Positions 1 to 6,597 of a DNA stretch of 25,545 nucleotides are shown here, one piece after another (within the stretch, counting starts at the first letter, position 1; each line of letters opens with the position of its first letter). The position numbers and the translations under genes are program-made. The notes beneath the pieces were generated by a model. That model was given only the letters and a program-made list of their open reading frames with translations. It made no database searches and was not told the origin of the DNA. The stretch is from positions 1 to 25,545 of the forward strand of contig JAZSAS010000059.1 in NCBI GenBank assembly GCA_045602005.1, read 5' to 3'. The DNA comes from UMGS755 sp045602005. Its GTDB lineage: Bacteria; Bacillota; Clostridia; UBA1381; UBA9506.

Positions 1-46
1 AGTTTGCTACGCAAACCCACCTCCCTTTACACAAGGGAGGCTTTTC
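1..46 (+). repeat. Right half of a palindromic intergenic element, cut by the window edge
   Basis: This stretch matches, in order and sequence style, the right half of the complete element at 24979-25110: a GTTTGC-TAC-GCAAAC hairpin (3-17), then CCCACC, then a terminal hairpin. The terminal stem is 8 bp (20-27 with 33-40) and is followed by CTTTTC, so the end can act as an intrinsic terminator for rightward transcription arriving from outside the window. The left half is outside the window. It contains no coding sequence. Confidence 0.6.
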
Positions 47-82
47 TCATTAAAACTTTTTGCTAAATTTCTCATTTACACT

Positions 83-174
83 ATGCAACTAACCTTACTT
101 ATGTTCATAGTGTTTTAATTTTGTTCATCGGTTAACCTTTATTGAACCACGCGACTATCGCGGGGTTTTCGGTA
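83..174 (+). repeat. 92-bp repeat, copy 1
   Basis: This 92-bp stretch recurs at 25314-25405 in the same orientation with only two visible differences, GG versus AT in the right arm of a small stem. Its last 44 bp (131-174) recur a third time at 25171-25214 with four differences, and a more diverged core lies inverted at 14110-14143. It ends with a short hairpin (CGCGA-CTA-TCGCG) and GGTTTTCGGTA, and is followed within a few bases by a strong hairpin. I do not recognise the family and see no credible protein in it. Confidence 0.8.
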
Positions 175-181
175 TACAACT

Positions 182-215
182 AAGACGGTGCTGCGAAATG
201 CAGCACCGTCTTTTT
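182..215 (+). terminator. Rho-independent terminator (plus strand)
   Basis: A perfect 13-bp stem starting AAGACGGTGCTGC (182-194 with 200-212) encloses a 5-base loop, GAAAT. The run of five T begins in the last stem bases and is followed by G. The T-run lies on the right, so it stops rightward transcription entering from outside the window or from the 92-bp repeat. Read leftward, the hairpin has no U-run. Confidence 0.85.
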
Positions 216-250
216 GTAAATTTTATTTTTTCAATGATATAAATTCTCGT

Positions 251-332
251 GCCGCAAGGCAACATATCGAGTGCGTCAGCACATATCGAATCCTTTAGGA
301 TATTTCGTAAATCTTGTAAGAGATTTATATCG
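251..332. repeat. Array of four small hairpins separated by ATATCG
   Basis: Four short inverted repeats lie in a row, each followed by ATATCG or a one-base variant: GCC-GCAA-GGC (251-260) with ATATCG at 264-269; GTGC-GTCA-GCAC (271-282) with ATATCG at 283-288; ATCC-TTTA-GGAT (290-301) with ATTTCG at 302-307; TAAATCT with AGATTTA (308-327) with ATATCG at 327-332. The stems differ in sequence but the linker is conserved, so the structure is repeated rather than the bases. It lies just downstream of the minus-strand rlmD stop codon. Its function is unknown. Confidence 0.6.
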
Positions 333-334
333 AT

Positions 335-369
335 GAGTGCTATGTGCGACATAGTAGCACACAGCACTC
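335..369 (-). other. Hairpin at the 3' end of rlmD
   Basis: GAGTGCT (335-341) pairs with AGCACTC (363-369), and an inner TGTGC (343-347) pairs with GCACA (357-361), separated by a single A/C mismatch. The hairpin covers the last codons and stop of rlmD. No U-run follows on the minus strand, so it is not a classical terminator. It may protect the 3' end of the SCIFF operon transcript. Confidence 0.45.
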
Positions 370-1695
370 AACATGGCTTGTGTTTGGAAACATGTCCACA
401 GGAATAGCTGTTGTGAGTTGATAACCGTTTTCACAAAGAAATTTTGCATCACGGGCCAGGGTTGCAGGGTTGCAAGAGATATACACGATTTTGGGCGGTG
501 CCATGGTGAGAACGGCCTCTAGCGCACTACGCTCTGCGCCCTTGCGAGGCGGGTCTAAAAACACCGCTTCCGGTTTTTCTGCCACAAGGCGGGGCGCAAT
601 TTCCTCTGCCTTGCCAAGCAAAAATTCCACATTAGAAATGCCATTTCTCTGTGCGTTTTCTTTTGCGTTTTCAATCGCCTGAGGCACCACTTCAACACCA
701 ATGACCCGACCGGCACAACCTGCGGCAAACAGAGAAATGGTGCCGATGCCGCAATATAAGTCCAGCACTGTTTCGTTGCCGGAAAGGTCGGCCAGAGACA
801 GCGCCGTGTTATATAGCCGCTCTGTTTGGGGTGCGTTAATCTGATAAAAGCTGTGGGCTGAAATGCGAAATCTCAGGCCGCCCAGCACATCTTCAATATA
901 ATCTCTGCCATAGAGCACCTGGCTTTTTTTGCCTAACAGCAAATTATCTGGCGTTTTATGAATGTTCAGCAAAATGCCGGCAAGCTGATAATCACTCTTA
1001 ATCGACAATAGCCGCTCCACCAGCTTTTCGGGATGAGGAATCCCTTCGGCATTCACGGTCAGCACAACCATGGCCTCACGGGTGCCCTCTGCCAAACGCA
1101 CAAACACCCGTCGGGCAACGCCACGACGGGTCTTTTCCTGATAAACAGAAATGCCTTCCTCCCGCAGAAAGGCCAGCACTTCTTTAAGCCACAAAGACAC
1201 AGCCTGATGCCCCTGCCGGCAATCAGATAAAGGCACCAACTCATGACTGCCCACAGCATAAAACCCGCCGGCAGGCTGACCCGCTTTATCTGTTCCCAGA
1301 GGAAACACCATTTTGTTTCGATAGCGCTCCGGTCGGGGTGATGCCAGGGTTTCCTCTACCTCCACACCCTGAAAGCCGCCAATGCGCTCTAAGGCATCTG
1401 CCACAATCTGCCGCTTAACGGCAAGCTGCTCTTGATATGCCATGTGAGCCAAATCACAGCCGCCGCAACGGCCGGCCGTGGCACAAAAATCTATCCGCCG
1501 GTTCTTTGACGGTTCTAAAATTCTCAAAACCCGACCAAATGCACAGCCGGATTTTACATGCACAAGCTCAATTTCTGCCACCTCGCCGGGGCAGGTGCCG
1601 GGCACAAAAACCGCCATGCCATTCAGCCTTGCAACCCCATCACCGCCGGCAGCCACGGAAGCTATTGTTACTGTTGCTCTGTCACCAGCCTGCAT
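340..1695 (-). CDS. rlmD: 23S rRNA (uracil-5-)-methyltransferase, RlmD/RumA family
   Basis: This SAM-dependent enzyme makes 5-methyluridine in 23S rRNA (U1939 in E. coli numbering; some Firmicutes homologues also modify U747). The 451-residue product has an N-terminal TRAM domain (about 1-60), [4Fe-4S] cysteines C71, C77, C80 and C159 with the spacing seen in E. coli RumA, a SAM-binding LDLYCGIGT motif (311-319), DPPRKG (381-386), the nucleophile C408 in SCNP, and E443 as the expected general base. The frame stays open upstream to 1860 but overlaps scfB there. I chose the ATG at 1695 because AGGTG precedes it closely and the TRAM domain begins there. It starts 23 bp after the scfB stop and is the last gene of the SCIFF operon. 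Whether it is RlmD or RlmCD in specificity cannot be told from sequence. Confidence 0.93.
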   Translation of the reverse strand: MQAGDRATVTIASVAAGGDGVARLNGMAVFVPGTCPGEVAEIELVHVKSGCAFGRVLRILEPSKNRRIDFCATAGRCGGCDLAHMAYQEQLAVKRQIVADALERIGGFQGVEVEETLASPRPERYRNKMVFPLGTDKAGQPAGGFYAVGSHELVPLSDCRQGHQAVSLWLKEVLAFLREEGISVYQEKTRRGVARRVFVRLAEGTREAMVVLTVNAEGIPHPEKLVERLLSIKSDYQLAGILLNIHKTPDNLLLGKKSQVLYGRDYIEDVLGGLRFRISAHSFYQINAPQTERLYNTALSLADLSGNETVLDLYCGIGTISLFAAGCAGRVIGVEVVPQAIENAKENAQRNGISNVEFLLGKAEEIAPRLVAEKPEAVFLDPPRKGAERSALEAVLTMAPPKIVYISCNPATLARDAKFLCENGYQLTTAIPVDMFPNTSHVECCVLLCRT

Positions 1696-1718
1696 TTTCA
1701 CACCTACTTTTCCATTTT

Positions 1719-3092
1719 TTATTCTTCTGCCTGCATCTGCATGGCTGTGCAATAAATGGCACACTCTAAACGCTTGCGCATTAACTCGCAGGAAAGCTTT
1801 AAAGGCTGATTGATGCCGCCGCCATACTGCACGGCATTGGCCGGACATCCGCCGCTGCAATAGAACTTTGCAAAGCAGTCCTTGCAGGCAGGCTTTGTGT
1901 ATACATTTGATTCACGGAAGGTTTTGCTAATCTCCTGATTCAAGCCAGGCTGGCTGACGTTCCCCAATTTCATAGACTCGTCGCCCACAAACTGGTGGCA
2001 GGGGTAAATATCCCCATCCGGCGATACTGCCACATATTCATGCCCCGCACCGCAGCCGGTGAGCCGCTTTAAAATACAGGGGCCGCCGGAGAGGTCCACC
2101 ATGAAGTGGAAGAACTGAAAGCCGTTGCCCGCCTGCTTGCGCTTAACATATTCTGCCGCCAGAGATTCATACTGCTCAAATAAAACAGGCAAATCCTCCT
2201 CACGGAGCATGTAATCCATCTCAGGAGAAGCCACCACAGGCTCAACAGAGATTTGCTTGAAGCCTAAATCTGCCAGATGGAGCACATCTTCTTTAAAATC
2301 CAGATTTTTTCTGGTGAAGGTGCCACGAACATAGTAATTATCTTGATTCCGTGACTCTGCCATGTCCTGAAATTTACCCACAATGGTATCATAGCTACCG
2401 CTGCCGTCAATTCGGCAACGCATGGCATCGTTTACCTCTTTTCTGCCGTCAATAGACAGAACCACATTGCCCATTTCCTCATTGATATACTGTTTTTTTG
2501 CCTCGTCTAGAAGCACGCCGTTGGTGGTGATGGTAAACCGGAAGTTCTTGCCGGTTTCTTCCTCAATGCTTCTGGCATAGGTCACAATTTCTTTCACTAC
2601 ATCGAAATTGAGAAGGGGTTCTCCGCCAAAAAAGTCAATCTCCAAATTTTTGCGGTGGCCGGAAGCCTGCACCAAATAGTCAATGGCTTGTTTGCCCACC
2701 TCTGCGCTCATAAGACCACGGGGTCCTTCATAGCTGCCGGTTTCAGCAAAACAATAGCGACAGCGCAGATTGCAGTCGTGAGCCACGTGAAGGCACATAG
2801 CCTTTACCACAGAGTCCCGATTGGGACGGCTGGCAGCAATCTCCTCATAGGGGTCATCGGCAAAGAGAATTCCCTCTTTTTTTAACTCCAAAAGCTCCTG
2901 CCAAACCTCGCTGACAGCCTCGGCTGAATAGCCGGCGAGCTTGTCCTGCACATCCTGAGGCATGACCTCCTCCGGCTCTCTGCCTGCCAGTGCCTGCAAA
3001 AGCGCATAGGTGATTTCATCAATTATAGACACAGCACCGCTATTGGAGTCCATCACGAGCTGCGTTCCGTTCATGCTAAAGCTATGTACCAT
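1719..3092 (-). CDS. scfB: SCIFF peptide maturase, radical SAM/SPASM thioether-forming enzyme
   Basis: This enzyme is expected to install a thioether bond between a cysteine and an alpha carbon in the neighbouring SCIFF peptide, giving a ranthipeptide, in the cytoplasm. The 457-residue protein has an N-terminal region of about 80 residues resembling a peptide-recognition (RRE) domain. It has the radical SAM cluster motif C107-x3-C111-x2-C114 and FFGGEP (154-159) for SAM binding. A SPASM domain carries C347, C365, C403, C406, C412, C416 and C435, with C339 nearby, for two auxiliary Fe-S clusters. Length and motif layout fit the TIGR03974 family. The ATG at 3092 has AAAGGA upstream. It lies 95 bp downstream of scfA, and a terminator-like hairpin in that gap should lower its expression relative to the peptide. 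Confidence 0.95.
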   Translation of the reverse strand: MVHSFSMNGTQLVMDSNSGAVSIIDEITYALLQALAGREPEEVMPQDVQDKLAGYSAEAVSEVWQELLELKKEGILFADDPYEEIAASRPNRDSVVKAMCLHVAHDCNLRCRYCFAETGSYEGPRGLMSAEVGKQAIDYLVQASGHRKNLEIDFFGGEPLLNFDVVKEIVTYARSIEEETGKNFRFTITTNGVLLDEAKKQYINEEMGNVVLSIDGRKEVNDAMRCRIDGSGSYDTIVGKFQDMAESRNQDNYYVRGTFTRKNLDFKEDVLHLADLGFKQISVEPVVASPEMDYMLREEDLPVLFEQYESLAAEYVKRKQAGNGFQFFHFMVDLSGGPCILKRLTGCGAGHEYVAVSPDGDIYPCHQFVGDESMKLGNVSQPGLNQEISKTFRESNVYTKPACKDCFAKFYCSGGCPANAVQYGGGINQPLKLSCELMRKRLECAIYCTAMQMQAEE

Positions 3093-3142
3093 GTTTTTTT
3101 CCTTTCATTTTAAGGGATTTGTTTCCCGGTTCAAACACAAAG

Positions 3143-3176
3143 AAAAAAGCAAGACCGGATTTCCAGCCCTGCTTTT
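3143..3176 (-). terminator. Attenuating terminator between scfA and scfB
   Basis: Read on the minus strand, a 14-bp stem (3163-3176 with 3145-3160, including a few G-U pairs) has a loop of about 4 bases and is followed by a run of about six T. This is a canonical intrinsic terminator placed 12 bases after the scfA stop and 50 bases before the scfB start. No separate promoter is obvious in the gap, so scfB and rlmD probably depend on read-through. The expected result is much more precursor-peptide mRNA than maturase mRNA. Confidence 0.8.
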
Positions 3177-3187
3177 CTGACTTTTTC

Positions 3188-3328
3188 TTACGCTCTTTCG
3201 CACTTCTGGTTTGCAACTGTGCAAGAGGTTTTGCAGGCAGACTGGCAGGATGTTTGACATTCGCCGCAGCCACCTTTTTTAGCGCTTTCCTTTAAAGTTC
3301 CTTTTGTGAGAGTTTTAATATGTTTCAT
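3188..3328 (-). CDS. scfA: SCIFF ranthipeptide precursor (six cysteines in forty-five)
   Basis: This short gene encodes 46 residues beginning MKHIKTLTKGTLKESAKKGG and followed by six cysteines spaced C21-x2-C24-x3-C28-x3-C32-x3-C36-x6-C43. It is the substrate of the adjacent radical SAM enzyme. In the characterised Thermoanaerobacter homologue, C32 is linked to the alpha carbon of T37, and both residues are present here at the same positions. The ATG at 3328 is preceded by AAGGAGG, a near-perfect ribosome binding site that overlaps the end of the upstream gene's stop codon region. The biological role of the mature SCIFF peptide is unsettled, although the family is close to universal in Clostridia. 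No dedicated exporter or protease is visible beside it. Confidence 0.95.
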   Translation of the reverse strand: MKHIKTLTKGTLKESAKKGGCGECQTSCQSACKTSCTVANQKCERA

Positions 3329-3340
3329 TGTGTTTCCTCC

Positions 3341-3760
3341 TTAACGTCTTTTGTTTTTAACGGACATATTAATACCAATAATTCCGCCAACAGCACCGCC
3401 AAACACGCCAATGGCCAGCAGCACCGGTATGTAGGTGTTAAAATACATTCCGCCGAAAATCAGCATGGAAACCAGATATAGAAGCAGGACATATAAAACA
3501 CCTGTCAGCGCTCCGTTTAAATATCCCCGGCTTTTTCCTGTCTTGGCAGAAACGATGCCCGCCAGCATAACGCTTAAAACAACGGTTATCGTGGCAATAA
3601 AGGGAATGGAGCCCTCTGTTAAATTTGTGTAGGTTAGCAGCAGGGCAAACAGAAAAAATATCACCAAGGTAAAGCCCAAAGCCATGAGTACCGCTTTTCC
3701 AAAGCCGGCAAGTCCCGACCTTAATGTGCCGCTTTCCTTCATCTGCTTTTCGCTATACAT
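3341..3760 (-). CDS. TIGR04086-family four-helix membrane protein
   Basis: The 139-residue protein is predicted to be an integral membrane protein with four helices at about 22-43, 52-72, 82-103 and 109-131, a glycine-rich last helix (GGAVGGIIG) and a basic tail (KNKRR). It matches what I know of the TIGR04086 family, which has no assigned function and is commonly found between yajC and the SCIFF genes in Clostridia. I chose the ATG at 3760 because GGGAGGA lies just upstream; the frame is open seven codons further but that start would lose the ribosome binding site. It ends 12 bp before scfA. The association with yajC and scfA suggests a role near the membrane or in export, but this is inference. 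Confidence 0.85.
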   Translation of the reverse strand: MYSEKQMKESGTLRSGLAGFGKAVLMALGFTLVIFFLFALLLTYTNLTEGSIPFIATITVVLSVMLAGIVSAKTGKSRGYLNGALTGVLYVLLLYLVSMLIFGGMYFNTYIPVLLAIGVFGGAVGGIIGINMSVKNKRR

Positions 3761-3831
3761 AAAATTCCTCCCGGCATGCAATGTTGTTACATTCTATGCC
3801 CGGAAAAGATTTTTTATGACAGGCTCAAGTC

Positions 3832-4179
3832 TCAGTCAGCCGAAATGGGTTTTTCCACACTTCTCACGGCCCAACGCTCCAGCATCATGAGATGCTTTTC
3901 CGTGCTGGTTCCGGTTTCAATGACGATTTTTTCATCCTTAATTTTTGCAATGGTTCCAACAATACCGCCGATGGTGGTAATCTTATCGCCAACCTTTAAA
4001 TTCGACAGCATTTCTCTGTTTTCCTTATCTTTTTTCCGCTGGGGTCTGATAAGAATAAAATAGAATACAGCAATCATGAGAATAAAAGGGAAAAGGCTAA
4101 CAAGCAATCCCATTAGACCTCCGCTTTGAGCGGCTCCCTGCACGTTTTCTGCAACCGGTTCTGCAAAAACCTGTAACAT
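3832..4179 (-). CDS. yajC: Preprotein translocase accessory subunit YajC
   Basis: YajC is a small membrane protein of the SecDF-YajC accessory complex of the Sec translocon. The 115-residue product has one hydrophobic helix at about 22-44, immediately followed by the family motif RPQRKKDKE (45-53), then a cytoplasmic domain with LKVGDKITTIGGIVGTI (61-77). The ATG at 4179 follows GGAGGTG by about nine bases; an alternative TTG seven codons upstream is the ribosome binding site itself, so I rejected it. It is the first gene of the SCIFF operon, with a strong promoter about 50 bp upstream. secD and secF, often nearby, are not in the window. Confidence 0.93.
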   Translation of the reverse strand: MLQVFAEPVAENVQGAAQSGGLMGLLVSLFPFILMIAVFYFILIRPQRKKDKENREMLSNLKVGDKITTIGGIVGTIAKIKDEKIVIETGTSTEKHLMMLERWAVRSVEKPISAD

Positions 4180-4223
4180 GTTATAACACACCTCCAACAA
4201 CTTTTTTACAATATATACACTTC

Positions 4224-4252
4224 ATTATACCTTTTTTCCCCGCATTTATCAA
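4224..4252 (-). promoter_or_regulatory. Sigma-A type promoter for the yajC-scfA-scfB-rlmD operon
   Basis: On the minus strand the sequence reads TTGATA (4252-4247), a 17-base spacer, then TATAAT (4229-4224). The -10 is perfect and the -35 matches five of six consensus bases. Transcription would begin near 4217, giving a leader of about 38 bases before the yajC start. Confidence 0.85.
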
Positions 4253-4289
4253 TAGGTTTTACAAAATACATCCTAACGATTGTAGTTTT

Positions 4290-4829
4290 TTAAAGGTCAT
4301 ACAGCATGCCGCTGCGAACTGGCTTCGGGTCTTTCCCCAAGGCCTCGGCAATGGCAAAAGCAAAAGCTGCTGCTGTGCCGGCCCCACGGGAGGTGATGAG
4401 ATGGCCGTCACAAACCACAGGGTCATCTACAGGTGTTGCTCCTAAAAGCTCTCCCTCATAGCCGGGATAGCAGGTGGCACGCCTGCCTGCCGTTAAACCG
4501 AAGGCACCTAGAATTTTCGGCGCTGCACACACCGCTGCCACAATTTTACCCTCTTTGGCAGCTGCCAATAGCAGTTCCTTTAAGGGCAGGCAGTTTTGCA
4601 AATTGTCTGAGCCGGGCAGTCCACCGGGAAGCACCAGAGCCTGTGCCTCTTTTAAATCAACCTCTGTTAAAAAGCAATCGGCAACAACAGGAATGCTGTG
4701 AGCACCGGTAACCTGCAACGAATCACCGATAGAAACCATTTTAACTGCAAGGCCGCATCGTCTGACAATATCCACCACACTGATTGCCTCAATTTCTTCA
4801 AAGCCCTCTGCGAAAAATACATATACCAT
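4290..4829 (-). CDS. DJ-1/PfpI family protein
   Basis: The 179-residue product belongs to the DJ-1/ThiJ/PfpI superfamily, close in length to YajL and DJ-1. Visible marks are EGFEEIEA near the N-terminus (E14 corresponds to the conserved glutamate that contacts the active cysteine), LPGG (67-70), and the nucleophile elbow AAVCAAP with C101. Members have been proposed to be glyoxalases, deglycases, chaperones or oxidative-stress proteins; sequence alone does not choose among these. The ATG at 4829 follows AAAGGAGC. The gene stands alone on the minus strand, divergent from the gene at 4929, and I see no clear terminator before the yajC promoter, so some transcripts may run into the SCIFF operon. 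Confidence 0.9.
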   Translation of the reverse strand: MVYVFFAEGFEEIEAISVVDIVRRCGLAVKMVSIGDSLQVTGAHSIPVVADCFLTEVDLKEAQALVLPGGLPGSDNLQNCLPLKELLLAAAKEGKIVAAVCAAPKILGAFGLTAGRRATCYPGYEGELLGATPVDDPVVCDGHLITSRGAGTAAAFAFAIAEALGKDPKPVRSGMLYDL

Positions 4830-4845
4830 GGGTATGCTCCTTTCG

Positions 4846-4874
4846 TTGACATTTTCATTTACCTATATTATACT
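4846..4874 (+). promoter_or_regulatory. Rightward promoter for the DUF6873-like gene and ytxC
   Basis: A perfect TTGACA (4846-4851) and TATACT (4869-4874) are separated by 17 bases. Transcription should start near 4881, about 48 bases before the start codon at 4929. Its -10 overlaps the -10 of the leftward promoter at 4867-4895. Confidence 0.8.
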
Positions 4875-4895
4875 AATTTTATCCTGAACTTACAA
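4867..4895 (-). promoter_or_regulatory. Leftward promoter for the DJ-1 family gene
   Basis: On the minus strand TTGTAA (4895-4890), a 17-base spacer and a perfect TATAAT (4872-4867) form a promoter. Transcription should begin near 4860, about 31 bases before the DJ-1 start codon. The -10 shares four bases with the opposing promoter's -10. Confidence 0.65.
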
Positions 4896-4928
4896 GGGGA
4901 ACAAGAGAAATTTTCGGAGGCTTTTTAT

Positions 4929-5633
4929 ATGTATATTTACCTGGCAGACTGCCGATATTTTAAAGAGATTCATGCCGCCTTTGGCGCCTGTCGGACCATT
5001 CTGCCCACAGTTCCTTGCCACAGCTTAGCCCACCCTGTTGCCTGCCATCCCGATATGGTGCTATTTTTTGCAGGTTCGGGGCGTTTGATTTGTGCGCCTG
5101 AGGTTTTTAAAGCTTACCATCGGCTTTTGTCGCCTTATGGCGTCTGTTTGGTACAAGGAAAATCCGCCTTGGGATGTGACTATCCTCATGATGTTGCATA
5201 TAATGTACTGAGCACGGCTACGCATGCCTTTGCACGGAAAAACAGCGTTGATCCTGTGATTTTGGACTATTTGGAGAAGAAAAACATTCATTGCTGCAAC
5301 GTCAATCAGGGGTATGCCCGCTGCTCAACGGTTCTGTTTGGCGACCGTCTGATAACGGCAGACCCCTCTGTTTACCACGCCGCAAAAGCCGCCGGTTTCA
5401 CTGTTCTTTTCATTCGCCCCGGCTATGTTGCGCTTCCCGGTTATGACTATGGTTTTCTCGGCGGTGCTTCGGGATTGCTAGAGGGTAACACCGTGGCTTT
5501 TTTCGGCGATTTAAACACCCATCCTGACGGCTCGGCCATTCGGCAATTTATTTTAGATGGCGGCTTTAACGTTTGCGAAATTCCCGGACGGCCCTTGACA
5601 GACATTGGCACACTTCTCTGTATAGAGTTGTGA
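4929..5633 (+). CDS. DUF6873-like protein, possible GME (amidinotransferase-type) fold
   Basis: The function is unknown. The 234-residue product reads like the DUF6873 family of Firmicutes, annotated as having a guanidine-modifying-enzyme fold; I recognise the style of GGASGL (178-183), FFGDLNTHPD (191-200) and NQGYARCS (126-133) but cannot search to confirm. It has no signal peptide or membrane helix. Twelve cysteines (8, 21, 30, 39, 55, 73, 83, 122, 123, 132, 216, 231) are unusually many for this length, which may mean metal binding or only an anaerobic lifestyle. I chose the ATG at 4929 because CGGAGG lies eight bases upstream; the frame is open further back but only through the promoter region. 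ytxC follows after 51 bp. Confidence 0.75.
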   Translation: MYIYLADCRYFKEIHAAFGACRTILPTVPCHSLAHPVACHPDMVLFFAGSGRLICAPEVFKAYHRLLSPYGVCLVQGKSALGCDYPHDVAYNVLSTATHAFARKNSVDPVILDYLEKKNIHCCNVNQGYARCSTVLFGDRLITADPSVYHAAKAAGFTVLFIRPGYVALPGYDYGFLGGASGLLEGNTVAFFGDLNTHPDGSAIRQFILDGGFNVCEIPGRPLTDIGTLLCIEL

Positions 5634-5684
5634 AATTCGAGTATAATACATTGTGTATCTTGTTTTCTGAAGGAGTGAACCCAT

Positions 5685-6521
5685 TTGTTTGACCGAATCA
5701 CACTGGGCGTGAACGGAGACATCAATCTGATTCAGTCACGTTTATATAATCACCCTGAATGTGTGTTTCCCATTTCTGTTTCTAAAGATGAAGACTCTAG
5801 CGCCATAACCTATATTTATTTTGACGCATCAGATGACCTGTTTGTTTTAGACCAATATGTGAACGTTGTGGCAGAATATATCATTGACCGCTATGAAACC
5901 CGTTTGCTGAAGCGGATTTTAGAGGAGCGGCACCGGGACCTTTCCCCTGCCGGCAGGCGGGAGATTCTCAAAAACACAGAACTGTTAGGAGATGACCCTG
6001 AGGTTGGATATCAAGCCCGCAAGCAGTCGGTTTTGCTCAGTGTTTATGACTACTTAAAGGAAGACACCACCATGCTCATGGATGGCTTTGTGGCCTTTCG
6101 CCTGAAAGAATATGAGGTTTTGCTGGTTGCCTTGGCAGAACGGTTGGTGGAACAATATGTTACCCAAAAAGAATATGATGAGTTTATCGGTCTTTTAAAA
6201 TATTTTGTCAACATTCAGCAGCCAAGGCCCAAGCTGGTGCATGTTCTGGTTCAGGAAAGCGGCGGCTACACCCTGATTGACGAAGACGGAGAAGACATTA
6301 CCGCCCGCTGCTTCGCCGATTTTTTAGAGGGAGAGGTCCTTTTAACAGAAGAGGCCTATGATGACTTGTTAATCAGCGTGTTAATCACCCTGGCGCCGGA
6401 AAAAATTATTCTTCACAACCGCAAACACATTCAAAACAGGGAGCTGTTCTCCACCATTTCGCTGGTGTTTGACGGAAAAATCAGCGATTGTCAGGGGTGC
6501 GGATTCTGCCAGCCATTGTAA
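5685..6521 (+). CDS. ytxC: YtxC-like sporulation-associated protein
   Basis: The 278-residue product matches the YtxC family of spore-forming Firmicutes in length (the B. subtilis protein is about 280 residues) and in its C-terminal layout: a segment like LAPEKIILHN (about 244-253), then a hydrophobic strand, then a three-cysteine tail C269-x2-C272-x2-C275 three residues from the end. The biochemical function is unknown; the B. subtilis gene is annotated as sporulation-related. It starts with TTG at 5685, nine bases after AAGGAG. A TATAAT at 5642-5647 could be a private -10, but I find no good -35, so it is probably co-transcribed with the preceding gene. Two tandem terminators follow. Confidence 0.85.
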   Translation: MFDRITLGVNGDINLIQSRLYNHPECVFPISVSKDEDSSAITYIYFDASDDLFVLDQYVNVVAEYIIDRYETRLLKRILEERHRDLSPAGRREILKNTELLGDDPEVGYQARKQSVLLSVYDYLKEDTTMLMDGFVAFRLKEYEVLLVALAERLVEQYVTQKEYDEFIGLLKYFVNIQQPRPKLVHVLVQESGGYTLIDEDGEDITARCFADFLEGEVLLTEEAYDDLLISVLITLAPEKIILHNRKHIQNRELFSTISLVFDGKISDCQGCGFCQPL

Positions 6522-6562
6522 AGTGTTACTCCCCCGACTGGCAACAAATTTAAATAAGATGC

Positions 6563-6590
6563 ATCTTTTTTGCGCCGAAAAGATTTTTTT
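6563..6590 (+). terminator. First of two tandem terminators after ytxC
   Basis: ATCTTTT (6563-6569) pairs with AAAAGAT (6578-6584) around an 8-base loop, followed by a T-run to 6590. The stem is A/T-rich and weaker than the next one. Confidence 0.55.
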
Positions 6591-6597
6591 GAAATTT

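Noticed and set aside
85..157. Two tiny overlapping minus-strand frames inside the 92-bp repeat (MNKIKTL, then one beginning MNISKVSC)
   Set aside because: They have an AAAGG upstream and an ATGA overlap in both full copies, but are 7 to about 14 codons long, and near-identity of the copies leaves no way to see codon-level selection.
251..332. Possible CRISPR array
   Set aside because: The constant part is only six bases and the variable parts are self-complementary; no cas genes or 25-40 base repeats are present.
155..367. Minus-strand frame of 70 codons downstream of rlmD
   Set aside because: It overlaps the 3' end of rlmD, the hairpin array and the terminator. The repeated hairpins explain the open frame, and no ribosome binding site is present.
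1696..1860. Longer N-terminus for RlmD
   Set aside because: The extension overlaps the end of scfB in another frame and shows no family similarity; a good ribosome binding site and the TRAM domain begin at 1695.
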